Shown here: piece by piece, positions 4,957 to 12,778 of the stretch
How the letters are laid out: each line of letters opens with the position of its first letter
Numbering within the stretch: position 1 is the stretch's first letter
DNA from: Candidatus Brocadiaceae bacterium
Lineage (GTDB): Bacteria > Planctomycetota > Brocadiia > Brocadiales > Brocadiaceae
Assembly (NCBI GenBank): GCA_024653795.1
Contig: JANLHY010000534.1
Span: 1 to 12,937, forward strand
DNA: 12,937 bases
Direction: 5' to 3'
Program-made: the position numbers and the translations under genes
Notes under the pieces: model-generated
Databases searched by the model: none
The model's input: only the letters and a program-made list of their open reading frames with translations
Told to the model about the DNA's origin: nothing

Positions 4957-7791
4957 TTATACCCACAGGTGTTTATCCTGCTCCAATATTTTCTTAAATT
5001 CCCCGGCAGTCATCGGTTTGCCGAACAGATACCCCTGCGCCTCGTCACATCCAAGCGAGCGCAAGAATTCCAACTGCGCCACCGTCTCCACTCCCTCGGC
5101 GACTATCTTGAGTCTCAGGCCCTTCGCCATAGATATAATCGCCGTTACAATCGACGCATCATTTGAGTCAGTCACGACATCTTGCATAAAGGACCTGTCT
5201 ATCTTGAGGGCGTGAATCGGGAACGTCTTGAGATAGCGCAAAGAAGAATAGCCCGTGCCTAAATCGTCAATAACTAAATGAACGCCGATGCCAACCAACC
5301 TCTTCATCATGTAATTAGCGGCCTCTACGTTCTTCATAGCAGCGCTTTCTGTAACCTCCAGCGCCAGGAAACGAGGGTCCATGCCAGTCTCTTTCAGCGC
5401 CTGCGCCACCATTTCTACCAGATTTTCCTGCTGGAACTGACGCGCTGAAAGGTTTACTGCCACCGACAGAGGCGGAAGGCCGGCGTCCTGCAATGCCCTG
5501 TTCTGCGCGCATGCGGCGCGCAGCGCCCATTCACCAATGGGCACAATCAGCCCGGTGCGCTCCGCTATGCCAATAAACTCCGCCGGACTGACCAGCCCAC
5601 ATTCAGGGCACTGCCAGCGCAGCAGGGCCTCCGAACTGACGATTCTGCCGGTTTCGACGTCCACTACAGGCTGGTAGTAGACGATGAATTCCTCACGCTC
5701 CAGCGCATGGTGCAGACTGCTTTCTATCTTCAGTTGCTCAATGGTTCTGGTGTGGAGGGCAGGGGTAAAGAACTGGTAGTTATTTCTGCCCTGCTTCTTG
5801 GCGTGGTACATGGCAATATCGGCGTTCTTCAGCAGCGTCTCGGCGCCTTCGCCGTCAGCGGGGTAAATGGCAATGCCTATGCTGGCGGTGATATTGACTT
5901 CACTACCGCCGAGCGTCAACGGCTTTTTGACGGCTGCAAGGATTTTTTGGGCAATCCCGGCAGCGTCTTCCGTCTGAGCCATTTCCGGCAATAACAGCGT
6001 AAATTCATCGCCTCCCAGGCGGGTAATGGTATCTTCTTTACGTAAAGAGTCTGCCAGCCTCCTTGCAACGGTCTTCAGCAACTGGTCTCCTATAGAGTGT
6101 CCCAGCGTGTCATTGACGTCCTTGAACCGGTCCAGGTCGAGATACAGCACCGACAGCATCTCCCTTGTGCGCTGCGCACGGGCCAGCGCCAGCGAGAGAC
6201 GGTCATTATAGAGCGCCCTGTTGGGCAGGCCAGTCAGGGCATCGTAATATGCCAAAAGGTGGATTCTCTCCTCGGCATGCCTGCGCCCAGTGATGTCTTC
6301 CGCAATCTCAATGAAATTGGTTATGACGCCTTCAGCGTTCTTAATAGACGAAATACATGAGGACACCCAGAAGAGTTCTCCGTTCTTCTTCTTGTTGCAA
6401 AATTCTCCCCGCCACTCGCTGCCGCAGACAATTGTCTCCCATAACAGTTTGTACGCTTCGGGCGGTGTTTTGCCAGATTTCAGGATGCGCGTCTTCTTTC
6501 CAATTGCCTCTTCGCTGGTGTAGCCGGTTAGCAGGGTGAACTTGGGGTTGACATATTCAATATTGCACTGAGTGTCCGTAATCAAAACCACGTTAGGGCT
6601 TTGCTCAACCACGAGAGATAACTTGCGGAGTTCCAACTCTCTCCGCTCGCGCCCGGTTATTTCCTTCTCAAGTTTATCGGCCATTGTATTGAAGCTCTCT
6701 GTTAGGTCGCCTATCTCATCCCGGCGGGTTACCTCAGTCCTGGTTTTAAGGTCTCCCCCTGCAAATCTCCGGGTCGCATCCGTTAATCTTTTGATGGGTC
6801 TTGACACCGAAGTGGCAAAGATAATTCCCACACTGGCAACCACGGCGGCAGCGACAACGCTTAATATCAGCACAACGATTTCCAACGTCTTCAATGACGC
6901 AAAGGCCTCTGCCTTGTCTATCTTAGCTATCAGCCCCCAATCCATGGAAGGGATGTATTGATAAGCGGCCACCACATCTACACCCCTGTAATCGGCGGCC
7001 ATTAACACCCCGCTCCCACCCTCCAATACCAATCTTGCTACCCCGGCCTCAGCGGAATCCATTGGAACGGTTAGGCTGCGGGTGTCGTCAGGCGCATACA
7101 TCGGGGGGGTAAAGAACTCAATATTATCTCCGTCTCTCCGAACTAACAGCACTTCGCCCGACTCACCCATGCCGACGCGGTTGGCTACGAACTTATCCAG
7201 GACAATCGCGTAGTAGTGGTTGATTAAGACGCCTATTGTTTTACTGCCTCTTCTTGAGGTAAGGGGCGCAGAGACGTCTATGCTCTTTGCATCCAGGTAA
7301 GTAGAGTGGTAAGGCTGACTAACATAGGAATTATTGGAAGCTGCGTGTATAGATTTCTTGTATATCTCCTGGTCGGATACATCTCTTCCAATCATTGTTT
7401 CATTGCTGGACGCCACAACCTTGCCGTTCATGTCCACAACCTCTATTGCCGCAATATATGGGTCCGTAGGCATCTTATTCGTCGAGAGATGCTTGTTCAG
7501 GGCAGTAACATTATCTTGCCTGAGAGATTTTCCACGATTAATCTTCTCAAGGCAGTCCCTTATAAACCCATCGGAGCAGAAGTCAATGGTGCGTCCTTCC
7601 TTTGCCGCCAGAAAGTCCAGGATGCGCCCCTTTCTGGACTCTGAGACTGCCGTCAAATCCCGCAGTACCTGCTGCTTCAGGGCATTCCTGGCATTGAAGT
7701 AAGATATCGTCGTTATTATGGCAATAGGTATGAGTGAAATGCAGAGACCGAATAGAAGCAGTTTAGCCTTTAACGAGTAGAATATCCCCAT
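4957..7791 (-). CDS. Membrane Cache-HAMP-PAS-GGDEF-EAL protein (c-di-GMP cyclase/phosphodiesterase)
   Basis: A membrane sensor predicted to make and/or degrade the second messenger c-di-GMP. In the 944 residues, TM1 lies at about 9-31, followed by an extracytoplasmic Cache-type sensor domain (about 40-290), TM2 (about 302-327), HAMP (about 325-378) and PAS (about 388-500). The GGDEF domain has intact GGDEF at 593-597 and an RKED inhibitory-site motif (RxxD) five residues before it. The EAL domain has EALLRW from 721, the asparagine of VNLSA, the glutamate of LEVTES, the DD of IDDLGTGYSS, the lysine of LKIDRSF and EGVET. All catalytic residues for both activities appear present, so bifunctionality or reciprocal control is possible. 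It is clearly GC-richer than its neighbours, suggesting acquisition, and lies between the 98-bp inverted repeats. The ATG at 7791 has only a weak GAGAG upstream; translation may really begin at 7888 (see that entry). Confidence 0.95.
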   Translation of the reverse strand: MGIFYSLKAKLLLFGLCISLIPIAIITTISYFNARNALKQQVLRDLTAVSESRKGRILDFLAAKEGRTIDFCSDGFIRDCLEKINRGKSLRQDNVTALNKHLSTNKMPTDPYIAAIEVVDMNGKVVASSNETMIGRDVSDQEIYKKSIHAASNNSYVSQPYHSTYLDAKSIDVSAPLTSRRGSKTIGVLINHYYAIVLDKFVANRVGMGESGEVLLVRRDGDNIEFFTPPMYAPDDTRSLTVPMDSAEAGVARLVLEGGSGVLMAADYRGVDVVAAYQYIPSMDWGLIAKIDKAEAFASLKTLEIVVLILSVVAAAVVASVGIIFATSVSRPIKRLTDATRRFAGGDLKTRTEVTRRDEIGDLTESFNTMADKLEKEITGRERRELELRKLSLVVEQSPNVVLITDTQCNIEYVNPKFTLLTGYTSEEAIGKKTRILKSGKTPPEAYKLLWETIVCGSEWRGEFCNKKKNGELFWVSSCISSIKNAEGVITNFIEIAEDITGRRHAEERIHLLAYYDALTGLPNRALYNDRLSLALARAQRTREMLSVLYLDLDRFKDVNDTLGHSIGDQLLKTVARRLADSLRKEDTITRLGGDEFTLLLPEMAQTEDAAGIAQKILAAVKKPLTLGGSEVNITASIGIAIYPADGEGAETLLKNADIAMYHAKKQGRNNYQFFTPALHTRTIEQLKIESSLHHALEREEFIVYYQPVVDVETGRIVSSEALLRWQCPECGLVSPAEFIGIAERTGLIVPIGEWALRAACAQNRALQDAGLPPLSVAVNLSARQFQQENLVEMVAQALKETGMDPRFLALEVTESAAMKNVEAANYMMKRLVGIGVHLVIDDLGTGYSSLRYLKTFPIHALKIDRSFMQDVVTDSNDASIVTAIISMAKGLRLKIVAEGVETVAQLEFLRSLGCDEAQGYLFGKPMTAGEFKKILEQDKHLWV

Positions 7792-7792
7792 T

Positions 7793-7888
7793 TTAGCGGC
7801 ACTCTCGTAAGTGCTTGTGCGTCCGACACTTATTGGGGGGGGGCGATGGCGTATTTACTGGTTTTCCTGAAGAAGTTCTTTTTTCCAT
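7793..7888 (-). CDS. 31-codon leader reading frame, possibly the true N-terminus of the GGDEF-EAL protein
   Basis: The ATG at 7888 has the best ribosome binding site of the region, AGGAGA with eight bases spacing. The frame encodes 31 residues, begins MEKRTSSGKPVNTPSPPPN, crosses nine consecutive C's, and stops at TAA one base before the ATG of the receptor (TAAAATG). Removing one C, or adding two, joins it in frame to the receptor and gives a 976-residue protein (977 with two extra) with a short polar cytoplasmic tail before TM1. As written, translation could pass to the receptor by termination-reinitiation. Three readings fit: a phase-variable N-terminus, a leader peptide that couples translation, or a homopolymer sequencing error. 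Confidence 0.5.
   Translation of the reverse strand: MEKRTSSGKPVNTPSPPPNKCRTHKHLRECR
7835..7843 (-). repeat. Homopolymeric tract of nine C (coding strand)
   Basis: A run of nine G on the + strand, the longest mononucleotide GC run in the window, lies inside the leader frame of the GGDEF-EAL gene. Tracts of this kind change length by slippage and are used as on/off switches in contingency genes; they are also frequent sites of assembly error. Confidence 0.8.
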
Positions 7889-7896
7889 CTTGCGTG

Positions 7897-7902
7897 TCTC
7901 CT
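7897..7902 (-). promoter_or_regulatory. Shine-Dalgarno that favours the 7888 start
   Basis: AGGAGA on the - strand, eight bases before the ATG at 7888. The receptor ATG at 7791 has no comparable site, which is why the leader frame should be considered translated. Confidence 0.6.
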
Positions 7903-7931
7903 GCAAAAGATGAGATGAAAGGAGTTGAGAT

Positions 7932-8029
7932 GAAATTGCTTTTTCCTTAAAAACAACAATAAAACAAAAATTAAGAAAATTGCAAGCTTATTTTAATTTT
8001 TTCAGCAAAATTAAAAATCAAAGGAAAGA
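7932..8029 (-). repeat. 98-bp repeat, right copy (inverted partner at 3999-4096)
   Basis: This is the second copy of the repeat, reading toward the leader ATG at 7888 from 43 nt away. Differences from the left copy cluster in the middle third, where several are C/T exchanges. The matching ends are sharp. The remaining 8030-8111 up to the mnmG stop is AT-rich and holds no visible gene or GC-rich terminator. Confidence 0.8.
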
Positions 8030-8111
8030 CGCATTATCATATCTTAAATCTTAAATAATTGGCTAGAAATCACTATAATAGCTCGATAGAAAATATCAAT
8101 ATTTATTATGC

Positions 8112-9944
8112 CTAAAAACTCCCTTTTTTACCAATTTTCCCTGCAAGATAAATCATAAGAATTGAAATGTCGGCAGGGGAGACCCCTGAAATACGGGATG
8201 CCTGCCCTAAAGAAATGGGGCGGATCTGGGAGAGTTTCTGGCGAGATTCTTTTCTGAGTTCAGGAATTTTGGAGTAATCAATTCCCTGAGGAATTTTACA
8301 ATCTTCCATCTTTTTGAACTTTTCTATTTGTATCTGCTGGCGATCTATGTATCCCTTATATTTAACCTCGATTTCCACCTGTTCTTTTACTTCGTTTGAG
8401 ATTTGTCTTTGACGAAGTCCGTCATCTATGGCAAGCAATGAATCAAAACTTCTGTCAGGACGACTCAGTATCTTCGTTAGAGTATCCGGTCCTACAGTTT
8501 TCTTACCCATATAGGTGAGAATTTCCGTAATAGCACATTCTTTTTCCTGCAATTTACCCCACTGCTGTTCAGAGATAAGCCCATAACGGTATCCGTACTT
8601 CATTAATCTTCTGTCGGCGTTGTCCTGTCGAAGGAGAAGCCGGTATTCCGCGCGAGAAGTAAACATCCGATACGGTTCTTGCGTGCCTTTTGTAACAAGA
8701 TCATCAATGAGCACACCGATGTAAGCTTCTGAACGATCAAGGACAAAAGGTTCTTTTCCCTGTATTTTTAGGGCCGCATTGATACCGGCCGTGATCCCCT
8801 GTGCTGCGGCTTCTTCGTAACCAGATGTTCCATTGATCTGACCCGCATGAAAAAGATTTTCTACAAGTTTTGTTTCTAATGACGGATGGAGCTGCGCAGG
8901 AGGCACAAAATCGTATTCGATGGCATAGCCATACCGCACAATCTCGGCTGATTCCAAACCTGTAATAGAATGAACGATAGCCTCCTGGACATCATGAGGC
9001 ATACTGGTAGAAATCCCATTACCATAAACCTCCAGGGTATTCAAACCCTCTGGTTCCAGAAATATCTGGTGCTGGTCTTTCCCCGGAAAACGTACGACCT
9101 TATCCTCCAATGATGGACAGTATCGAGGCCCCACAGACTTAATCTGTCCGGTATAGAGTGGTGCACGGTTCAGGTTAGACATGATAATATTGTGTGTGGT
9201 AGGATTTGTGTATGTAATATAACAGGGGACCTGAGAACAGGTTATTTTTTCTGTTGAAAATGAGAATGGCCGGGGATTTTCATCTCCGTGCTGGGGTGTG
9301 AGTAGTTTATAATTTATGGTGCGGCCATTGAGTCTCGGTGACGTCCCTGTCTTTAGACGTCCCACCTCAAACCCGTTCCTCCGCAAAGAATCTGACAATT
9401 TCTCAGATGAGAGTTCTCCGGTCCGTCCGCCTGAGGTAATAAACTCACCAATATGAATAAGCCCTTTTAAGAATGTACCCGTGGTAAGGATAACAGCCTT
9501 TGCTTTATATTTTATGCCACTTTGACCAATAAGCCCCACCACTTTTTTATTATCAACGATGAGGTCGTCAACAATTTCCTGCCTTAAGAAAAGATTGCTT
9601 TGACTCTCCACCCTTTTCTTCATGGAAAATTGATAGGCTTTTTTATCGGCTTGGGCACGGGGTGAATGGACGGCGGGGCCTTTTTTGGTGTTGAGCATAC
9701 GGAATTGGATGCCTGTTTCATCAGTCACCTTTGCCATCTCTCCGCCAAGGGCGTCAACTTCCCGAACTAATTGACCCTTTGCAAGGCCGCCAATGGCAGG
9801 ATTACATGACATCTGTGCAATCGTATCCAGGTTTATCGTGAGCAATGCAGTGCTCAGGCCCATCCGTGCCGAGGCAAGAGCCGCTTCACAGCCTGCATGC
9901 CCGGCCCCGACCACGATTACATCAAATTCTGTATGCATATACAC
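8112..9944 (-). CDS. mnmG: tRNA uridine-5-carboxymethylaminomethyl modification enzyme MnmG (GidA)
   Basis: FAD-dependent enzyme that works with the GTPase MnmE to place the carboxymethylaminomethyl group on wobble uridine 34 of certain tRNAs, keeping decoding of split codon boxes accurate. The 610 residues are close to the family norm. The FAD dinucleotide-binding motif GAGHAG is at 13-18, the conserved SCNPAIGGLAKG at 46-57, the second flavin-contacting stretch GQINGTSGYEEAAAQG is in the middle, RMFTSRAEYRLLLRQDNAD follows, and the C-terminal helical domain carries GQASRISGVSPADI. The start is GTG at 9944, sharing its first base with the rny stop (TAGTG). An ATG two codons later (9938) gives MHTEFDV, more typical of the family, and may be the real start. 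rny lies immediately upstream on the same transcript. Confidence 0.97.
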   Translation of the reverse strand: MYMHTEFDVIVVGAGHAGCEAALASARMGLSTALLTINLDTIAQMSCNPAIGGLAKGQLVREVDALGGEMAKVTDETGIQFRMLNTKKGPAVHSPRAQADKKAYQFSMKKRVESQSNLFLRQEIVDDLIVDNKKVVGLIGQSGIKYKAKAVILTTGTFLKGLIHIGEFITSGGRTGELSSEKLSDSLRRNGFEVGRLKTGTSPRLNGRTINYKLLTPQHGDENPRPFSFSTEKITCSQVPCYITYTNPTTHNIIMSNLNRAPLYTGQIKSVGPRYCPSLEDKVVRFPGKDQHQIFLEPEGLNTLEVYGNGISTSMPHDVQEAIVHSITGLESAEIVRYGYAIEYDFVPPAQLHPSLETKLVENLFHAGQINGTSGYEEAAAQGITAGINAALKIQGKEPFVLDRSEAYIGVLIDDLVTKGTQEPYRMFTSRAEYRLLLRQDNADRRLMKYGYRYGLISEQQWGKLQEKECAITEILTYMGKKTVGPDTLTKILSRPDRSFDSLLAIDDGLRQRQISNEVKEQVEIEVKYKGYIDRQQIQIEKFKKMEDCKIPQGIDYSKIPELRKESRQKLSQIRPISLGQASRISGVSPADISILMIYLAGKIGKKGSF

Positions 9945-11500
9945 TACTTTGCATGTTCAACAAAGCGTGTCTCCCGAATGACCGTAACAACGACTTCTCC
10001 CGGATACTCTAACTGTGCCTCGACTTCTCTGGCAATATCGTAACACATCTTTGCAGCAATCTTATCATTTACCTTGTCAGGACATACCATTACCCGCACC
10101 TCTCTTCCTGCTTGAATGGCATAAGCGCTTTCGACACCGCTAAAGGAAGTTGCTATACTTTCGAGCCTTTCAAGTCGTTTGATATATTTTTCTAAGGTTT
10201 CTCTTCTTGCTCCAGGTCTTGCGGCTGAAATGGCATCAGTTGCGCTCACCAACACAGTATAAACAGATTCGACTGGTTTTTCCTCATGATGGCCGCCTAT
10301 TGCGTTCACCACTTCGGGTCTTTCGTCATACCGTTTTGCAAGGTCTGCGCCCGCAACGGCATGTGTGCCTTCCATTTCAGGGCCGATAGCCTTGCCGATG
10401 TCATGCAGGAGGCCGCATCTTTTAGCCAGCAGGACGTCCAGTTTTAATTCACCTGCGATAATACCCATGAGATTACTGACTTCGATAGAATGCTGAAGCT
10501 GATTTTGCCCATAACTTGTTCTATATTTAAGCCTGCCGAGCAGTTTTATTAACTCTGGATGAACGTTATGGATACCCAATTCAAAACACGTTTGCTTCCC
10601 TGTTTCCTGAATGACCTGCTCAATTTCTTTTTCTGTTTCCTTCACAATTTCTTCAATATGTGCAGGATGAATTCTGCCATCAAGGATCAATTTCTCCATT
10701 GATTGCCTTGCAATCTCGCGTCGAACACTATCGAATCCGGAAAGCACGATTACTCCCGGAGTATCATCCACAATAACATCAATCCCGGTCGCTTTTTCAA
10801 ATGCGCGGATATTTCGCCCTTCTCGTCCGATGATGCGTCCTTTCATCTCATTATTGGGAAGCTCAATTGCGCTTACAATATTTTCAGCCGTGTGAGCTGC
10901 GGCGCACCTTTGGATTGCAGTACTAATTAATGATACGGCAGTCTGTTCCGCATTTTCTTTTGCCTCAGTTATTTTTTTCGAAATCACTTCGGCACATTTG
11001 ATATCGAGTTCCTTTTCCAACCGACTCAACAGAAGTTTTTCAGCTTCTTCCCTGGACAAATTTGAAATTTTAAGGAGTTCCCTATTTTCTTCTTCTATGA
11101 CTTTCTCAAGTTCCAGTCTTTTTTCATCTATTTTTTTCTCTTTTAAGGCAAAATTAGCAGAAAGAGTGTCAATGTACCTTTCCTTCTTTGTGAGTAACTC
11201 CATCTTACGTTCCAGGTTGTCTTCTCTTTTACTTAACCTTCTTTCTTGCTGCTTCAATTCCATCCTGGTTTCTTGCGTTTCTTTCTCAAAAGCCTCTCTC
11301 CTCTGGTAAAGTTCGGCCTTTGCTGCAAGCTCGGCTTCCTTCCTAACTTTTCCAGCCTCTCTCGTTGATTCTTCAATGAGTTGCTTTAGCTTCTTTTCGT
11401 TGGCCGATTGCCTTTTCCTGTAAGCGAGGATACAAATAAAGTATCCAAGGGCAATACAAGCGGGGAGAGGGAGGTACATCAGTATTTGGGATATTTGCAT
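9944..11500 (-). CDS. rny: Ribonuclease Y
   Basis: Membrane-anchored endoribonuclease that starts mRNA decay. The 518 residues are full length and in the family order. One N-terminal transmembrane segment (about 9-27) is followed by a long charged coiled coil (about 30-200). A KH RNA-binding domain has the GREG loop at 225-228, and an HD metal-dependent phosphohydrolase domain has LLHDIGKA at 364-371 (H366, D367) and GGHHEEKP near 402-409. The ATG at 11500 has no clear Shine-Dalgarno; the frame is closed by a stop a few codons upstream, so no longer start exists. The gene leads a two-gene operon with mnmG, the stop and start overlapping by one base. A weak hairpin with a T-rich tail (stem 11550-11563 on the - strand) lies about 50 nt upstream and could be an attenuator. 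Confidence 0.97.
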   Translation of the reverse strand: MQISQILMYLPLPACIALGYFICILAYRKRQSANEKKLKQLIEESTREAGKVRKEAELAAKAELYQRREAFEKETQETRMELKQQERRLSKREDNLERKMELLTKKERYIDTLSANFALKEKKIDEKRLELEKVIEEENRELLKISNLSREEAEKLLLSRLEKELDIKCAEVISKKITEAKENAEQTAVSLISTAIQRCAAAHTAENIVSAIELPNNEMKGRIIGREGRNIRAFEKATGIDVIVDDTPGVIVLSGFDSVRREIARQSMEKLILDGRIHPAHIEEIVKETEKEIEQVIQETGKQTCFELGIHNVHPELIKLLGRLKYRTSYGQNQLQHSIEVSNLMGIIAGELKLDVLLAKRCGLLHDIGKAIGPEMEGTHAVAGADLAKRYDERPEVVNAIGGHHEEKPVESVYTVLVSATDAISAARPGARRETLEKYIKRLERLESIATSFSGVESAYAIQAGREVRVMVCPDKVNDKIAAKMCYDIAREVEAQLEYPGEVVVTVIRETRFVEHAK

Positions 11501-12251
11501 GTTATTTTGTGAGCCGATCTATCGACTTACCCTCCAGAAATAAATAAAAACGATCTTCATCGTGTAAAAGCTAATGAGAAACTAAGATCGGGAAAAGTAA
11601 AGCTGGATGAAGCTTTTTGGGGAGGTACGACCTAAGAGAAATGTCAATTTAAACTGAAAAGAAATGAAAGGCGCTATCTTTTAGAAATACTTCTTAAAAA
11701 GTGAGTATCATAACGAAATACAGTATTTATCATGGATAATATAGCCATGTAAGATAATTTAAACACAAAGCTAAACCACCACTTCTGTACTCTGCTTCCT
11801 AGTTGAGTCAAATTGCACTTGTTAAAAAAGATTTCTTTAAGATTCATAATGATCATCTTTAAGTGATAATCACCAAACCAAAACAGCACACTGAAAATCC
11901 AAAAATAATTCTTCATAACTATAAAATGCATCTTATAAAACATCTAATATGCTGTTTTTCTCGTTTCGCCAATTTTTTATTAATAATAATGACATTCTTC
12001 TTAGATCAAACCTTCCCGGCCTTACTATATTATTTAGTTAACATAAAAAAGCATTACGCTAGCAGATTTCCTGAAATTACAAAATTTATTAAACTTATGC
12101 AAAATAAAATTTAGCTTATCAGGGAGAATTTTAAACTATATTTTTAGTTAAGTCAAGTTATTTTATATCTATATTATTAAAAGGGTTAAGAAATTAAAAA
12201 TTACCAATAAAAACGACCTTTTTGAAAAATTTTATATTATCACCTTGACGC
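11501..12251. other. Long AT-rich intergenic region
   Basis: About 750 bp between the divergent rny and lipoyl-protein genes. Reading frames of 80-90 codons exist on both strands (for example 11674-11943 on - and 11863-12114 on +). They are rich in F, I, K, L and N, lack ribosome binding sites and known motifs, and look random. Only the first ~200 bp show possible decayed coding sequence (see 11513-11704). The region must contain the rny promoter, but no strong hexamer pair was recognised on that strand. Confidence 0.6.
11513..11704 (+). pseudogene. Possible relic of a small gene
   Basis: In one + frame, two open stretches separated by a single TAA (11633-11635) read like protein rather than noise. 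The first contains KNDLHRVKANEKLRSGKVKL and ends DEAFWGGTT. The second contains KLKRNERRYLLEILLKK before a TGA at 11702-11704. Neither has a start codon or ribosome binding site, and a stop lies directly before the first. No family was recognised, so this is tentative. Confidence 0.22.
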
Positions 12252-12280
12252 TTGACAAGCAAATTACCGTTAAGTATAAT
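12252..12280 (+). promoter_or_regulatory. Perfect consensus sigma70 promoter for the lipoyl-domain gene
   Basis: TTGACA (12252-12257) and TATAAT (12275-12280) are separated by exactly 17 bases, matching the housekeeping sigma consensus at every position. The expected transcript start near 12287 leaves a leader of roughly 75 nt before the ATG at 12364. No other promoter in this window is as close to consensus, implying strong constitutive expression. Confidence 0.8.
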
Positions 12281-12363
12281 ACCGTCCTTTAAAAATACAA
12301 GGAAACCTTTTGTTAAGCATAAACTTTTTTATAGATATACTGCATCGATAAAGGAGAACCTAT

Positions 12364-12672
12364 ATGAGAGTCGAAGTAGAATTACCAGAAGTAGGTGAAA
12401 ATAACGGAGACGAAGCGACAGTTTCTTTTTGGTACATTGAAGAAGATGAGGAAGTTGAGGAAGGCGAAGATATTGTTGAAATGATCACAGAAAAAACAAC
12501 TTTTAACGTCACTGCCCCGGTATCGGGAAGATTGGTAGAAATACTTGCACAAGAGGGTGACGTAGTGAAGGTTGGTGATATTGTGGCAATAGTCGAAACC
12601 GAGGAAGAAGAGGAAGAGGAAGAGGAAGAGGAAGAGGAGGAGGAGGAGGAGGAGGAAGAGGAAGAGGAATAA
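12364..12672 (+). CDS. Stand-alone lipoyl/biotinyl attachment domain protein with polyglutamate tail
   Basis: The 102 residues form one lipoyl-type swinging domain (about 1-79) with VELPEVGEN at the N-terminus, MITEKTTFNV with the candidate modified lysine at 44, APVSG at 51-55, and EGDVVKVGDIVAIVE at the end. The TEK context resembles the ETDKA motif of lipoylated E2 domains more than the AMKM motif of biotin carriers, so lipoylation is more likely, but this is inference. No E2 catalytic or subunit-binding domain follows; the protein ends in 23 consecutive glutamates (80-102). The start is supported by AAGGAG seven bases upstream and a perfect promoter. Its partner enzyme is not in the window; possible roles are a free-standing acyl or aminomethyl carrier, or a lipoate-binding protein of another pathway. 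Confidence 0.85.
   Translation: MRVEVELPEVGENNGDEATVSFWYIEEDEEVEEGEDIVEMITEKTTFNVTAPVSGRLVEILAQEGDVVKVGDIVAIVETEEEEEEEEEEEEEEEEEEEEEEE
12601..12669 (+). repeat. GAR trinucleotide microsatellite encoding 23 glutamates
   Basis: A pure purine tract of 23 GAG/GAA codons, including seven GAG in a row (positions 12-18 of the tract). Because the unit is three bases, slippage would alter tail length without breaking the frame. The opposite strand gives a spurious proline-rich frame. Confidence 0.85.
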
Positions 12673-12712
12673 TAATAAGAGAAATTTTCAATTACATTTA
12701 AATTATCATTCC

Positions 12713-12741
12713 TTGCAGTGCTTATTCATTATATTTATAAA
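12713..12741 (+). promoter_or_regulatory. Candidate promoter before the holB-like gene
   Basis: TTGCAG (12713-12718) and TATAAA (12736-12741) with a 17-base spacer, about 38 nt before the start at 12779. Both hexamers are near consensus. It would allow the gene to be expressed independently of the lipoyl-domain gene. Confidence 0.4.
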
Positions 12742-12778
12742 GTATTAGTTTTACCGTTAATTCAAACCATAATTTCCC

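Noticed and set aside
6572..6961. 129-codon + strand frame inside the GGDEF-EAL gene
   Set aside because: Shadow of a GC-rich gene with intact domains on the other strand; the same applies to the other + frames between 4969 and 7702.
11674..11943. 89-codon - strand frame in the AT-rich intergenic region
   Set aside because: F/I/K/L-rich random-looking translation without ribosome binding site, membrane-protein pattern or motif.
11863..12114. 83-codon + strand frame in the AT-rich intergenic region
   Set aside because: Same reasons; overlaps the previous frame on the other strand and has no initiation signal.
12509..12691. Proline-rich - strand frame of 60 codons
   Set aside because: It is the antisense of the glutamate codon repeat; composition comes only from the GAR tract.
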